From the NCBI GenBank assembly GCA_001414345.1, contig LLCB01000364.1:1-53387 (forward strand): DNA of 53,387 nt, written 5' to 3'. Shown here piece after piece: positions 9,613 through 20,157 of this stretch. How positions within the stretch are numbered: the stretch's first letter is position 1; each line of letters begins with the position of its first letter. Position numbers and translations under genes: made by a program. This DNA is from Hymenoscyphus infarciens (taxonomy: Eukaryota; Ascomycota; Leotiomycetes; Helotiales; Helotiaceae). Under the pieces are notes generated by a model, which ran no database searches, had not been told where the DNA came from, and saw nothing but the letters and a program-made list of their open reading frames with translations.

Positions 9613-10583
9613 AATTAATGGATGCTTTATGAGCATTGGAGTTTTTTGAAGCTGTACTTGAGACTGTACTCTGTTCCCCTCATTGACTGGGGAAGACTTG
9701 GAAAAGCCATTAGATCAGGATTCAGGACAGAAAAAGATCATCAGCTTATCTTCTTCGTTCTGTCAGTCTAACCTGAATTCAAATCGATTTTCTACCTAGA
9801 TCGTCGTGAAGAGAGGGAGGGGTTTGTACCTAGGTGGAAGCAGCACTTCTCTTGACTCCAACCACCTAGGTACCTACCTAGGTACTTAACCCAACTTGTG
9901 CTTCCTCTTTTCACATCGTGGCTTCCGTGACTGAAAACGAGGACAGCTCGGAAAGCCTAATGGTTCTGGAACTCTGGTGGGAAGGAGCGTTCCATTGGAT
10001 GCCTTCAGATTCTTGGTTGTTCCTTCCCTGACTTCACCTCGGTGAGGGAAGGCACGTCCTGGTCGCTCCTTCCTAGGGGTTTCTTGCGATGGCCCCTAGC
10101 CAAGGAACTGAGGAGTACCTATTATTTCGGTATTTAATTACCCTTGAAAATAATATACTGCTTCTACTACTCCGAGTCTAGAAAAGGAACCGTGTCAGAG
10201 TGCCTTCAATTCTCTCGGTTGCCACGGTTATCAAGAATAGGGGCTAGCCAGCATTTACAAGCTCGTAAAACATAGCACTGGATCATTTTCGAAATCTCTC
10301 ATCTATCTCGTCTTGGTTGAAACTTGAAATGCTCTTTTATTTTGATTTTTCTTTGTTGAAAACCAGCGAATGCTTTTTCTTCTTTTTTTCATGCTGCTCT
10401 AATGTTGATGTTGTTGTGGGTATCTATCACAAATGGCATCATGCAAATATGTACCAGCCATTCCCATCTAAAAGGTTTCCGTCCAGTCCAGTCCAGTCCA
10501 GTCCATCCCAAAAGCAAACTCCATGCTCCCATATCCTTCCCATTCATAATTTTCTGAAACCCCATTCTGGGGAAAGAGGGACA
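9613..10583. other. Intergenic region with hairpins between convergent CLP1 and the inositol kinase gene
   Basis: No gene is supported. Both flanking genes end here, so it holds both 3' regions. Inverted repeats are present: GTACCTAGGTGG (9826-9837) with CCACCTAGGTAC (9862-9873), and GGAAGGAGCG (9980-9989) with CGCTCCTTCC (10064-10073), the latter enclosing CCTTCCCTGA/TGAGGGAAGG. A short CCAGT tandem tract lies at about 10480-10505. Confidence 0.6.
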
Positions 10584-11675
10584 TCATGATTCGCCTCCTA
10601 TTTCGCCCAGAAATTTAACCACACTTCGGATGCCCGTCAACGCATTCTCGTCGGGTCCTAAACCTGGTGTCCATTGGGCATGCGCAAAGTCAATGACTTT
10701 TACTGCATAGATTTTGGGACCTAGATCTTCATCCAAGTCCTCTTCGTCGTCCTCCGTTGACCCGTTCGAGTCTCCATTTACCAGCGTTGCTGGGGAACGG
10801 CTCGCTTCTTCCATAGCAGCTCTCAAAGCCTTTCCATCCCCCTCAAATACGAAAAGGAGACTAGAGGAGAACATACGACTTTCCTCCGCCTCTATGATTT
10901 CCTGAATCCTCGATACATCAGCCGTAAAAGCCTGCGCCACCAACTTCCCCAATTCCTCATCGACACCAGCCGACTTTACGAATAGAAAGTTATGAAATGC
11001 CTCGTGCAGATTATGGTCCTGAATCGTCTGGCGCCCGTAAAACTTGTCATAGACCTTATAACCATCTGCATCTATGCCCTCCCCCTTTGCACCATGTCCC
11101 TGCCACACCCGCATGCCCGCTATCCTAAACCCGAATTTCTTATGCGTAGTATCATTCGCGACTTTATCGAATCTTGCCCGCTTCGCAGAATCCGCATCAT
11201 CCGCCCATAATCTCACGCCCAATTTGATATCAAGGATATTTGGCTTCACGAATCCATGCGCGGCGTTCTCCAGGACCACCGCTTGGGTGGTCCGGATCTT
11301 TTTCGAGAGCTTCTTGACGGGGGAGACTACGACTTCGGGGATGGTGTGTTTTGCGATGAGGGCTGCGCCGGCTTCCTCAATGGTTTTGCCTCTTTGTTCT
11401 TCGTCTAGGGTTAGGGTTCCCATGTAGGTGGACATGTACTCGGCGAACTGGGGGTGGGATGCGAATGATTCCTCGTAGAAGGAGATTTCGTGGGAGGTGC
11501 AGGGTTTTATGAAGAGTTCGCCGTCGACGTCGCAGAGTGTTCCATCGCTGGGTCGCAAAGTCAGTTTTCGTTTCTTTCTTCGGAAAGAAATTTCCAATGG
11601 GCGCAAAACTTACTGGCCCGCCACGCCGTGCTTGTACTCGATCAGATCCGCGTGTTGCGGTATTGGTTTGGCCAT
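10584..11675 (-). CDS. Inositol polyphosphate kinase (multikinase/IPK family)
   Basis: The gene is read as two exons, 11614-11675 and 10584-11547, giving 341 aa. The intron 11548-11613 begins GTAAGT and ends CCCAG; splicing restores the family sequence VAGHDGTL at the junction. The IPK signature P-x-x-x-D-x-K-x-G is seen as PNILDIKLG at about residues 123-131. The SSLLFVFEGD motif follows at about 249, and the metal-binding VIDFAHA at about 305. An acidic Asp/Glu-rich insert precedes the IDF motif. This family phosphorylates inositol phosphates such as IP3 and IP4 using ATP and influences phosphate signalling and transcription; the yeast multikinase is Arg82/Ipk2. Length and layout fit the multikinase better than the much larger IP6 kinases (Kcs1 type), but the exact subfamily is inferred. 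Confidence 0.9.
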
Positions 11676-13122
11676 GGTGACTGGATATGGCTTCTAGTCG
11701 CAAATTGCTATGACTCTATCATGATGAGAAGGACGGATGGGCGGTGGGAATTGTATGCGCCGAAAATTGGGAGATTTGAGGATTTGGCGCGGGTTGGGTT
11801 AGGTTGGGTTGGGTTGGGCGATTGATTGCGTAAGGGACAATGTCTCTCGTGAGAAGGCTGAGCAACAGCTCCCTTTCAGGGGATGTGAGTGGTGAATTGG
11901 AGAGTGACCCTGGATGGCAATCTGCAGTTGAGTATGCGAGTATGCGAGTATGCGAGTATGCAGCTGGTGCTTTTGGTGGAGTACGACAGGTGTAGCTGGT
12001 AGCCGTAGCCCGGAGTGGTACTAGTAGAGGAGGGAGAAACGAGGAGGACTGGGATTTAGTTCTTGATATATAGTATTGTTATGGTTATTGTAAGAACTTA
12101 CAGTAAGGTAGCCCTAAAACAAGGTTCTACAGGCAGGGGATTTAGTGGGCTGCAGTGGGCTACAATTGGCTAGGTACAGTGGGCTACAGTGGGCTACAGT
12201 GGAGACAGGTACTAGAGTAATTGGTGGGGGCAAGACGCTAGGCCCTGAATGGCGCTGAAAGGATCGCTGGCTCCGCCGGCTGCAGGCGGTGAATGTTTCG
12301 TTACTCTACAGTACAACGTTTAACAGGGCAGTTTCCAACCAACACATCATCCCGATGCTTCCGTAACATCTTCGCACCACAGCCTTCCGCACAGCCTCAA
12401 CAGCCTCAACAGCCCCCAAGGAACGTGGTGATACGATACTATAAGTAAGTCCTATTTACAGAAACAACATTGGAAGCGTTGTTCTACCAATACCTGCAAT
12501 ACCTGCAATACCTGCAATACCTGCACCCCCAGGTTCCACCAGATCGTCCACCCACGCACATATCACGCACTGCAGACCTGCTAAAAGCACAACACCACCC
12601 TGCAACTCGGCCTGACCGTACAGCTGATCTGATTCTGAGCAAACGTTCTATTTTCCCGCTGAGACGGATCGGACACCTCCGCCGAGTAGAACTAACTATC
12701 ACGATATACTTCTCTCTCGGTAATAGAAGAAGCGGCAGTAAATACTATAAAATTGGAACAACAAGAGAGGCAAAAGGACCCGCAGAACTTGAAGTACTTA
12801 CTGCCGCTTTACTGCTCGCCTAAGCTGCTTGCTTGCTGCAGATACGACAGTATTCTATCACATCGATGGAAATATCTGCATTATCCCCAACTTCTTATTC
12901 GCTACGGATTGCTACACCGAGCATCTACTTCTGGCAGGTAACATTTTAGATCACTTGGCTGCTTCCAGCTCACAGACAAAAATCCCTCGCGAGCCATCTT
13001 CAAAGAGGCATCTGTATTGTTTGCTTGAACTGACAACTAGTACAACTGTTAACGTTAGTCTTCAGTGTAGACACTGGATGAAGTTTCCGCATAGGTAGTA
13101 AGTAGTCACATATGCAATATAT
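11676..13122. other. Intergenic region with short tandem repeats
   Basis: No convincing gene is seen. Short tandem repeats stand out: GAGTATGC four times at 11930-11961, CAGTGGGCTA-type 10-mers in 12145-12205, and AATACCTGC repeated at about 12488-12525. GGGTTGGG tracts lie at 11785-11820. Open frames at 12470-12823 and 12829-13098 have no recognisable domain; one of them is produced by the tandem repeat itself. Confidence 0.5.
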
Positions 13123-13583
13123 ATGTATCGCCGCTATTTAAAAGCTGTCAAGACAGTTCAAGTCGAGTTCGAACGAATGGCCGAGAAAGATATCCAAGCA
13201 TTTGTGTACACCTACCTCCTAGGATTGTGCGAGCTACGTTGGGCAATCAAAAGTATTGTTCGAGAAAGCTTAGAAGAATCAGAACCTCGACTATTGTCTC
13301 TCTTAAATACTTAGGAACGAGACTTTTGGACCAGTTCGCAGTGTACGAGTACGCAGATAAAAGCTGTAGTCTTCTACCAAAAAAACTTGAGCTAATTGAC
13401 TTTGAATGGCGAATCTTTGATCTCTGGGAAAGCAAGACAAAAAGGATACTGAAAAATAGAACATTTGATGAAATGGACAGCCTTGTCAACAAAACCATCT
13501 TTCAAAGTAGGAATTGTAATCCCGTTAATTTTTTGCTGGGGTGGTTTTGCGGTTCTAAATTGTTTTCTAACGGTGAGCGTTGA
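13123..13583 (+). pseudogene. Possible remnant of an unidentified protein gene
   Basis: Two overlapping frames read like one protein separated by a frameshift near 13300: a first part (FERMAEKDIQAFVYTYLLG, CELRWAIKSIVRE) and a second (GTRLLDQFAVYEYADKS, IDFEWRIFDLWESKTKRIL). Composition is protein-like, with many charged and hydrophobic residues in alternation, but I recognise no family. It may be chance, since each frame is short. It lies upstream of and in the same direction as the Arb1 gene. Confidence 0.3.
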
Positions 13584-13897
13584 ATCTGTTTGTTGTTTGC
13601 TACAATTGACATCACCGACCTGAACCTCCCCACACCCATTCTCTTCTTGTCTCCTTCCTCAATACACCTTGCAATCTCCATCATTTTCATGCGCAACACC
13701 CAGCCGCGATAGTGAGGTTCAGCAATTGACCTTTTGATTCACCAAAAGATTCCTTCCCCTGCCACCATTGCCTTGTCTCCTTCCTATTGGATCCACCCTC
13801 TTTGAACATCATCGACTTCTTCAACGTTCGGCATCTCAACCTTCTCAACACCACTCCCACCAACGCGTCTCCTGTTGACAAGACCAAACACGGAACC

Positions 13898-15355
13898 ATG
13901 GCCAAAAGCAAGAAGCCGAAGCCAACTGGATTTGAAGGTGAAATTTCCTCCATTCCAAAACCAGAAACCATACTTACATATCTACAGAGTTCTACGCAGA
14001 CCCTCCAGTCACCCCAGCAGAGTATGTAGAGGAGACCGAAAACATCTACAACCCCGATCGCCCTTTCCATGATCGTATCCAGACATGTATTCAACGCTTC
14101 CGTGCCCGTCGCAAGCTTGACGAGAAGCGCGGTAACATCCTGACCAAGTATCTTACTTTGGGCGGTGTCGACGCGTCCCCAAAACAATTTACCGGAGGTG
14201 CCCTCGACGAGGAAACGCTTGCCACTGCGACTGCCGAGGAAATTGCTGCCCTTCAAGCAACCGACTTTGTTCGAGCAGGTGGTGGTGCAGTAAACAAGAA
14301 ATACTACGACCCTACCGAAGCTGACCAGTGGGTTGTTGATTTTGAGGGTGTCGCGAAGGCCTTCTTGTGAGTACCTCCCAACCCATTGAATATACAAAGC
14401 TGACCCTTTCTAGCTCGTACAGAGTACCAATGATTGCACTGGACGATGCGGAGATGATCAAGCTGTGTAGCAAGGTGATCAAGAGTTTCCTCGATTATCT
14501 CCTACAGCATGAAGTCTGCCCGGAGTACACAACTGATATCATGGCTGCGAGAAAAGTGTGTGCGCTTGCTGAGAAGGAACTTTTGGCCATTCGAGAACTT
14601 GGTCCACTTATGCCAGGCAGATTCAACATGGCTCTATCAACCCTATTTGGTGGCCAATATGCAGCCTTTTGTGCACCTGAAACACCATGGGAGGACGGAA
14701 ACATGGCCGACCATGGAGATGTCGCGCTCGACAAGAAGACTGCCAGGGAGATTTTCGAGAAGGGAGCCAAATTCCTTTCCGCTCGTGGACTTTCCTTCAA
14801 CAAAATCAACAGTCTCGTCAGCGTGGAACAAAGAAATTTCGAGGTATTGAAATTTTCCACTTCTGAAGAGATACTAGTCCCCGTCAAATGCAAAACATGG
14901 GAGGGCCCAGGACTGGACGAACCAGACATGCCCGAAGTCATTCCTTCTGGAGAGCAGACGTTCTGGCTTGAGCCACAAGTCGCCAGGCTTCTCTACCCCG
15001 GTATGAAGCTAGAGGTTTGTCTTTGTGAGCTTGATAATGGTTACAAGTTCTTCGATATGGCTGGGGTTTTCTGCTCATTCTACACCTTTCTGGAGAACGA
15101 GAAGATGGTGGATTGGAAGGAGCCAGGTAAGCCCTTCATTACCCTATAATTCTGACACAATTTCGACAATTGTGCCAGAGCATTTGGATGAATTGAGAAA
15201 TCGACCTTCCGATTCCTCTAAATGATCGCGGAGAATGATGTAAACAAAGCTAACGTGTGGTAGTTCTTAGTACCCGAGCAGGACCTACCGAGGACGACCC
15301 AGATGCGGAGGAGAGGATGATGGAGGGAGATTTTGATGATATCAAAGATGACTGA
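13898..15355 (+). CDS. arb1: Argonaute siRNA chaperone complex subunit Arb1
   Basis: Preferred model: exons 13898-13937, 13988-14366, 14414-15126 and 15264-15355, giving 407 aa (S. pombe Arb1 is about 400). ATG 13898 is the first in frame and gives MAKSKKPKPTGFE. Family features include TGFEEFYADPPVTPAEYVEE, RIQTCIQRFRARRKLDEKRG, YLTLGGVDASPKQFTGG and PGRFNMALSTLFGG. In fission yeast, Arb1 with Arb2 and Ago1 forms the ARC complex, which holds duplex siRNA and promotes heterochromatin silencing. The last intron is uncertain. Using acceptor 15178 (52-nt intron) gives a short tail ending at stop 15225. Using acceptor 15263, just after a GCTAAC branch site, gives an acidic tail (EDDPDAEERMMEGDFDD). 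The second is chosen because the tail reads as strongly coding. Confidence 0.82.
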
Positions 15356-16058
15356 AAAGGTTCACGTTTGCTGGTTTGCAATCACATATGCACCATATGC
15401 ACGGGATTCCGGCAGTGCTTCCGAGTACCCCCCCTCCAATCTCATTTCATTTCCTCACCGCTGGGAAAGGCGTTGGTGAGCTAAACAAAAGGTTTCATGG
15501 CATCGCTGAGGCGCCGAAGATACAAAAAGGTTATTCAATTTACGAATCAAATTAGTTTTTTTCAAGAGAAACCATTCAATCAGTCCCTTTATTTGCCATG
15601 TGGTAGCATCGTTGTTACACAGAGCTTGTGTTTCCCCGCGTTTGAATCCTTGTCTTGACCAATCGTGAACTCTCAAAGCCCCTATTCTTCCGCATGTCAC
15701 CTCCCTTTCACCTTGAAGCAAATCAAGTTCGTGATAATTTCGCCATTCGTTTGGTGGTGTGCTTGCTCCAATGTAACGGTTGATAATTAGGCGTTTAACG
15801 GAAGTTTTGAGGGATGAATTTTCCGACCAGTGGTGAGATGAATGGAGCCTTCTCTCCCATTGCTGGTGGGTTGGTATCGCTATGTGGAGGTAGGTATGGG
15901 ATGCTGTGATGATGTCGGCATTTGAGTCGTATGATGTAAATGTTACTTTGATGGACACGACAGGTTGCAGGTCCCTCTTCGAGTCCTCCAAAAAAGACAA
16001 ACCTGTTGAAAGGAGAAGGAGTTTTCTACCATCTCAAAATTCATCGCATAACCCCAGA
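15356..16058. other. Intergenic region upstream of the prolyl 4-hydroxylase gene
   Basis: It holds the 3' end of Arb1 and the promoter and leader of the next gene. A minus-strand open frame at 15455-16000 begins with a non-ATG codon and has no recognisable domain, so it is not annotated. In-frame ATGs at 15909 and 15912 could lengthen the next gene's N-terminus by about 50 residues. Confidence 0.5.
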
Positions 16059-17066
16059 ATGGCGCAATCCATCCTCTCAAGTAGGAAAACTGTTTTAAGC
16101 TGGACGGCGATCTTCTCTGCGTTACTTCTGGGATTATGGACACGTTCTGGCGAGAAAGCAAGCTCCTCTGTCAAAGACATTTTTAGCTTTGGGGGAACCG
16201 GGGAGTATGTTTGTCAAGAACAACGGTATACCACTGAGATTATCTCGGTCGATCCTTTGATGATATACATCAACGATTTTGTTTCGAGGGAGGAAGCTAG
16301 GGATTTAGTTGCAGTTGGGTTCGTCTTGTCCTTTCCTCTCCCCCCCCCCCCCCCCTACCGTCCTCAGCTTCTCAAAATCAAACTAACACCCCTCACCAGC
16401 GAACCGAACCTCTCAGCCTCTGAAATATACCGTCCCGGCTCTAGCACATCACGAACTCAAGATCGAACTTCGCTATCTGGGCCGCTTGAACCTTTGGATC
16501 CGGTGGTGGCTTGTCTTCTTTCTCGCGCTCGTTCGTTTCTTGGTCCTTCGCTTCTTGCGGCGCATGAGGATTTTGGGGTGCCGCAGATTGTGAGGTATAA
16601 AGCGGGGGAGAAGTTTGATGAGCATTACGATTGGTATGAGAGACCGCAGGCTGTTAAGGGGCGCAGAGGGTGAGTGGTTTTCTTCTCTTTTATGATGGTG
16701 GTAGAGTGGTGTGGTTTGATAAGGAGGGGAGAGGGAAAAGAGACTGAACATTTTAACAGGGTGTGGTTCAATCGCGTTGGCAGCTTTTTTGTCTATCTCG
16801 ATGAAGATGAGAAGAGGGAAGGGGGAGAGACTTGGTTTCCTAGGGTTGAGGTTGCTGGGGATGGAGATGGAAATGGGAAGTGGAGGAAGCATGAGGAAGG
16901 GGGAACGATGTTTGTTCCTAAAATAGGCAATGCGGTTTTTTGGGTTAACTTGCACGCGAATGAGACGGGCGATCGGCGGACGATGCATGCGGGGTTGGAG
17001 TTGAGGAGGGGTGTTAAGACTGCGTGTAATATTTGGCCGAGGAGGTTGTATGGGGAGGGTGGATAA
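16059..17066 (+). CDS. Membrane-anchored prolyl 4-hydroxylase, 2OG-Fe(II) oxygenase family
   Basis: The gene is read as three exons, 16059-16318, 16400-16669 and 16760-17066, giving 278 aa. An N-terminal hydrophobic anchor (about residues 12-27, VLSWTAIFSALLLGLW) suggests a signal anchor to the ER membrane. SEPNLSASEIYRPG-like sequence leads the catalytic domain. The iron ligands are H162-x-D164 (EHYDWYE) and H253 (RTMHAG); K263 (GVKTACNIW) is the expected 2-oxoglutarate-binding lysine. NRVGSFFVYLDE is typical of the prolyl 4-hydroxylase alpha-subunit-like fold. The enzyme hydroxylates proline using 2-oxoglutarate and O2; the protein substrate in fungi is not clear from sequence. Intron 1 contains a run of about 14 C and an ACTAAC branch site. 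The downstream donor GTGAGT and acceptor AACAG of intron 2 keep the frame. Confidence 0.88.
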
Positions 17067-17164
17067 GGTGAATGTGGAAAGTTGAGATGCTACCTGCTTG
17101 AAAACAAAATGCACTTGGGGTAGCAAGATGAAGAGAGTTTGGATCTGAAGCTTGATCAAAACGC

Positions 17165-17720
17165 AAAAAAAAGTGGTGGTCGAGGGTCGTTATTTAGAGG
17201 GGGAGGAATTTACTTACGTCCTACAAATCAACTGGAAACAAGCCCACTGCACAGCCAGCTCACTGTGATAAATCTCATGCCCACTACACATTTCTGCGTT
17301 GGTCCGCACTGCGGTGCTTACACACGCTTGCGTCCTGCACCGCTGTGCTCGTCTCAAATTGCCTCATTCTGATCTGTATTGCCATATTGCCGTTGCTCAC
17401 AATCCCCACATCTGCAGCTGTAAGTTGATGAAAGTGTGCTGGTAATACAACACGGGCCCCGGGACTATCTAATCACAGTTAACCCAGAGGTTAACTCTAA
17501 CTTATAAGGGATCCATTCTTATAAGTTATATCGAAAAGGTCCTATGTGATGTTAGCTACGAATCATTTGTGAGTCGCCGAGGAGACCACTCGACCACCAG
17601 ATGATGTTTGTTATAACGATCGTTCTTATTTCGTTACAAGTTTTGCTCTCGCTTAGAGGTGGGTCCACTCTTAACTCCTCTTCCTTATAGGATATAAGCT
17701 CGGGTCTATGTCGGGGATAA
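17165..17720 (+). repeat. Dispersed repeat family, copy 4
   Basis: It begins with an A run then GTGGTGGTCGAGGGTCGTT, has CACATCTGCAGCTGTAAG at about 17407 and ACTCGACCACCAG at about 17587. It continues through CTCTCGCTTAGAGGTGG to GAGGTGAATG, matching the reverse complement of copies 2 and 3. It lies directly downstream of the prolyl 4-hydroxylase gene. Confidence 0.65.
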
Positions 17721-17979
17721 GAGGTGAATGTGTACTATTTTTTTATGTATGATTTTCATTTGTCGCATCTTGACTTTCGAGATCTTTTGAATTTCTGTCT
17801 AGCTGACTTTTGCTACGCCTCAACCTGGCGAAGAGCTGAAGAGGTGATAGGCTGGGGACTTCAACTACAAGTCCTTGGGAACCTCAAAATCATCTTGAAC
17901 GCTTTTCAAAAGCGAGTTCGAAGCTGAGGCTTATCTGCCCTCGCTCTATTGTTAAGAAAGAGAGTGACATCTCAAATAT

Positions 17980-18365
17980 CGCCACCAAAAAAGTGGTGGT
18001 CGGTTGTCGTTTTAAGGACATGTTTTACTTACCGCCTGTTTGTTTTGCTCATGGCCATCTATTGCCAAGTTTGTGCGCTTCAGGTATTCTCTCTCTCTCT
18101 CTCTCGCTCTCTCTCTCTCCTGTTCCTGGTCGTTGCCCAAGACCCATCTATTGGCCAAGGGACTTTTATCTGTTCCTGGTCTGAGTGTGGTCTGGGTGGG
18201 TTCTGGGTGGGTCTGGTTGCATTGACGCACTACTACATCTGCTGTTGTAGAGTGTTGGTCGCTGCGAGTACTCTGGTTTTGGCTCGCTTAATGAAAAGTT
18301 TCTATGAGATGTTAGTTTGGAACGAAAGGAATGTTGTCGATGAGACTGCCCGACCACCGGGTAGT
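17980..18365 (+). repeat. Dispersed repeat family, copy 5
   Basis: It starts AAAAAAGTGGTGGTCGG and ends GCCCGACCACCGG. Inside are CTACTACATCTGCTGTTGTAG (about 18229) and TTAATGAAAAGTTTCTATG (about 18290), both shared with copy 1. A CT microsatellite lies at 18088-18121. The interval between copies 4 and 5 (17721-17979) has no supported gene. Confidence 0.65.
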
Positions 18366-18761
18366 GAAAGTAAAGAGGAGTTCAATGCCACCAGAAAATC
18401 CCATAGAATAGAAGTCACCTTGACTTCCAAAAACCACGATACTCTCGAACTATCTGTTCCTTTGTCTACGAGTGTAGGGGACATGGTGACCACTTTTTGT
18501 GAGGCCAGCGGAATAGAAAGGGTTGATGTACTTCGAGATGTAGAAATTATTGATACAATTAAGGCAAAGGCTGGTTTTGATGGTCATGTGGGTGACTTAC
18601 AAAGATTGTATGACATGGGATACCTCAAGCACTTGGAGTTGGATCTAGTGTTTTTAAGCGAAGAAGAAGTTGAAGTAGCCGAGGAAGACTACTTATTTTT
18701 AGAGTTTTTTACTGATGAGGAACGAGCCCGCTTGGGGCTTAGTGTCCCTCGTCTGGGGTAG
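18293..18761 (+). CDS. Hypothetical ORF whose start lies inside a dispersed repeat
   Basis: The frame is open from far upstream; the ATG at 18293 lies inside repeat copy 5, and the first 23 or so codons are repeat sequence. From 18366 on the translation is protein-like (SHRIEVTLTSKNHDTLELSV, GDLQRLYDMGYLKHLELD), ending with acidic runs (SEEEVEVAEEDYLF). I recognise no domain; a ubiquitin-like or PB1-like fold is only a guess. After the stop, another frame (VLRSRKPNGQIKVLRFRGRR) stays basic and open to 18897, so a frameshift is possible. It may be a gene truncated at its 5' end by the repeat, or one that took its start from it. Confidence 0.35.
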
Positions 18762-19158
18762 AAGGGGCAGCGGTAACGACTTGTTGAGAATGGTTCTTAG
18801 ATCTCGTAAACCTAATGGTCAAATAAAGGTTTTGAGATTCAGAGGTAGAAGATTTGGGGCAATGAGACCAAATTTGAAGCGCAATTCTTGCTCATGAATT
18901 GTGCCGGAGAAATGTGACCAATTTTCCACTCGAATTTAGCCTACTCGCTTATCTAATTCACCAACACCTGAACTCAAATTGAATGAAACACGCTGTAAGT
19001 GTTTAATTGCATGTATTTTTCTCTCACTACATCTTTCTGTTCCCAGCCTGGCGAAGAAAGCAAAATTATTGTCAACATCCTTTCATTACCCCTGGAGTCG
19101 AGTTCCGAAACCCAAAGACTCAAGTGCGTGTGTTTCAAAGAAAGCCCTCCATAACCCC
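18762..19158. other. Short intergenic region
   Basis: Nothing beyond the basic open frame that follows the ORF at 18293-18761 can be seen. The minus-strand YHYSN gene A ends at its right border, so the region includes that gene's 3' flank. Confidence 0.4.
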
Positions 19159-19760
19159 TTACTTATCCACGTTATCTCTGTTGGAGCCATCCTCATATCC
19201 ATCCTCGTGTCCATGGTCATATCCGTCACTGTAGCCACAAGTCTTGCCATCATGAAATCCACTCTTGTATCCGTTCTTAAATCCAGCATTACTTCCATCC
19301 CGGAGTCCACTCTCGTATGCCTTCTTCTCATCCACTTCCTCCTTCTTGGTCGCTTCTTCCTCGACTTTTACTGTTTTATACTCTGAAACCTTAGCCAAAC
19401 CCTCCTTCTTGTATATCTTTCCATCCGGTGTAGTGTAAGTTGAAGTGCCTTTTCCATCGTTATAGTAGGTTGAATTGTCGTCATGCTGGTAGAAGTAAGA
19501 CCCATCTGCATGGGCAATTCCAAGTTAGTCAAGTTGGAAAAATGAGGTGGGAAATGCAAACCCTTGTTACTGTAATGATAGCCTTTACCAGAAGGCTCAT
19601 CTCGGGTGTCGTACTTGTTTCCCTGTGAGTTGACACCTCTACCGGTGGAAGTGCGGGGTGTCCGTTTTGAGTTTTGGGGGCGGGTTTGACTGCCGGTTGG
19701 ATTGACGGTATTTCCGTAACTTTCCGCGCTGTAGCGAGGGATGGATTGGGAGGTGGACAT
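19159..19760 (-). CDS. YHYSN-domain protein A, with glycine/tyrosine repeat tail
   Basis: The gene is read as two exons, 19562-19760 and 19159-19505, giving 181 aa; the 56-nt intron starts GTTTGC, a weak donor, and ends GCAG. The core matches genes B and C: GRGVNSQGNKYDTRDEP, GKGYHYSNKDGSYFY, NSTYYNDGKGTSTYTTPDGK. The C-terminal half is unique. After a charged stretch (KVEEEATKKEEVDEKK) comes a run of G-Y/F-x-x-G-Y/F units (NAGFKNGYKSGFHDGKTCGY, then DGYDHGHEDGYEDG). Gene A lacks the intron that B and C have directly after NSQ. No signal peptide or membrane segment is seen. The family is unknown to me, and the function is not inferable. Confidence 0.75.
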
Positions 19761-20157
19761 TTTGTTGGTTGAGAAATTAGGAACTGAAAATGAAAATGGT
19801 TTTGAGGGGTTGGGAAGGAAGTAAGGTGGTTAGTTGGCGCGACCAACTTAGTGGCAATGCCTAGTTCACCCACTACGGGTTTAGTACACAGCTCATGTTC
19901 AATTATCCCACACGAATAGAATAATGAAGATTTTGTTACCTTGATTCTCCCAATTAGGTTAGCACAATTTCAGAATCGAAAGTGTTTCAAAACTACAGTC
20001 ACAACCAAAAGAATGAAATTATTTGCAAAAATGCCATTTTGCCCTCCTAGCCCTCCATCCGTGCAAAAGCAGAACTTGATCATAGCAAAGAATTATTTGC
20101 CAAATCTAGAATTGAGATCCCAAGAGCACCCATGAGCAGACAGAAATCCTCCTTTGC

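Noticed and set aside
12470..12823. Open frame beginning with YLQYLQYLQYL
   Set aside because: The start is the translation of a 9-bp tandem repeat and the start codon is not ATG.
13687..14397. 236-codon minus-strand open frame
   Set aside because: It is antisense to the well-supported first exons of Arb1 and has no recognisable domain.
15455..16000. 181-codon minus-strand open frame
   Set aside because: Non-ATG start, no recognisable domain, and it lies over the leader of the hydroxylase gene.
16473..17159. 228-codon minus-strand open frame
   Set aside because: It is antisense to the catalytic exons of the prolyl 4-hydroxylase.
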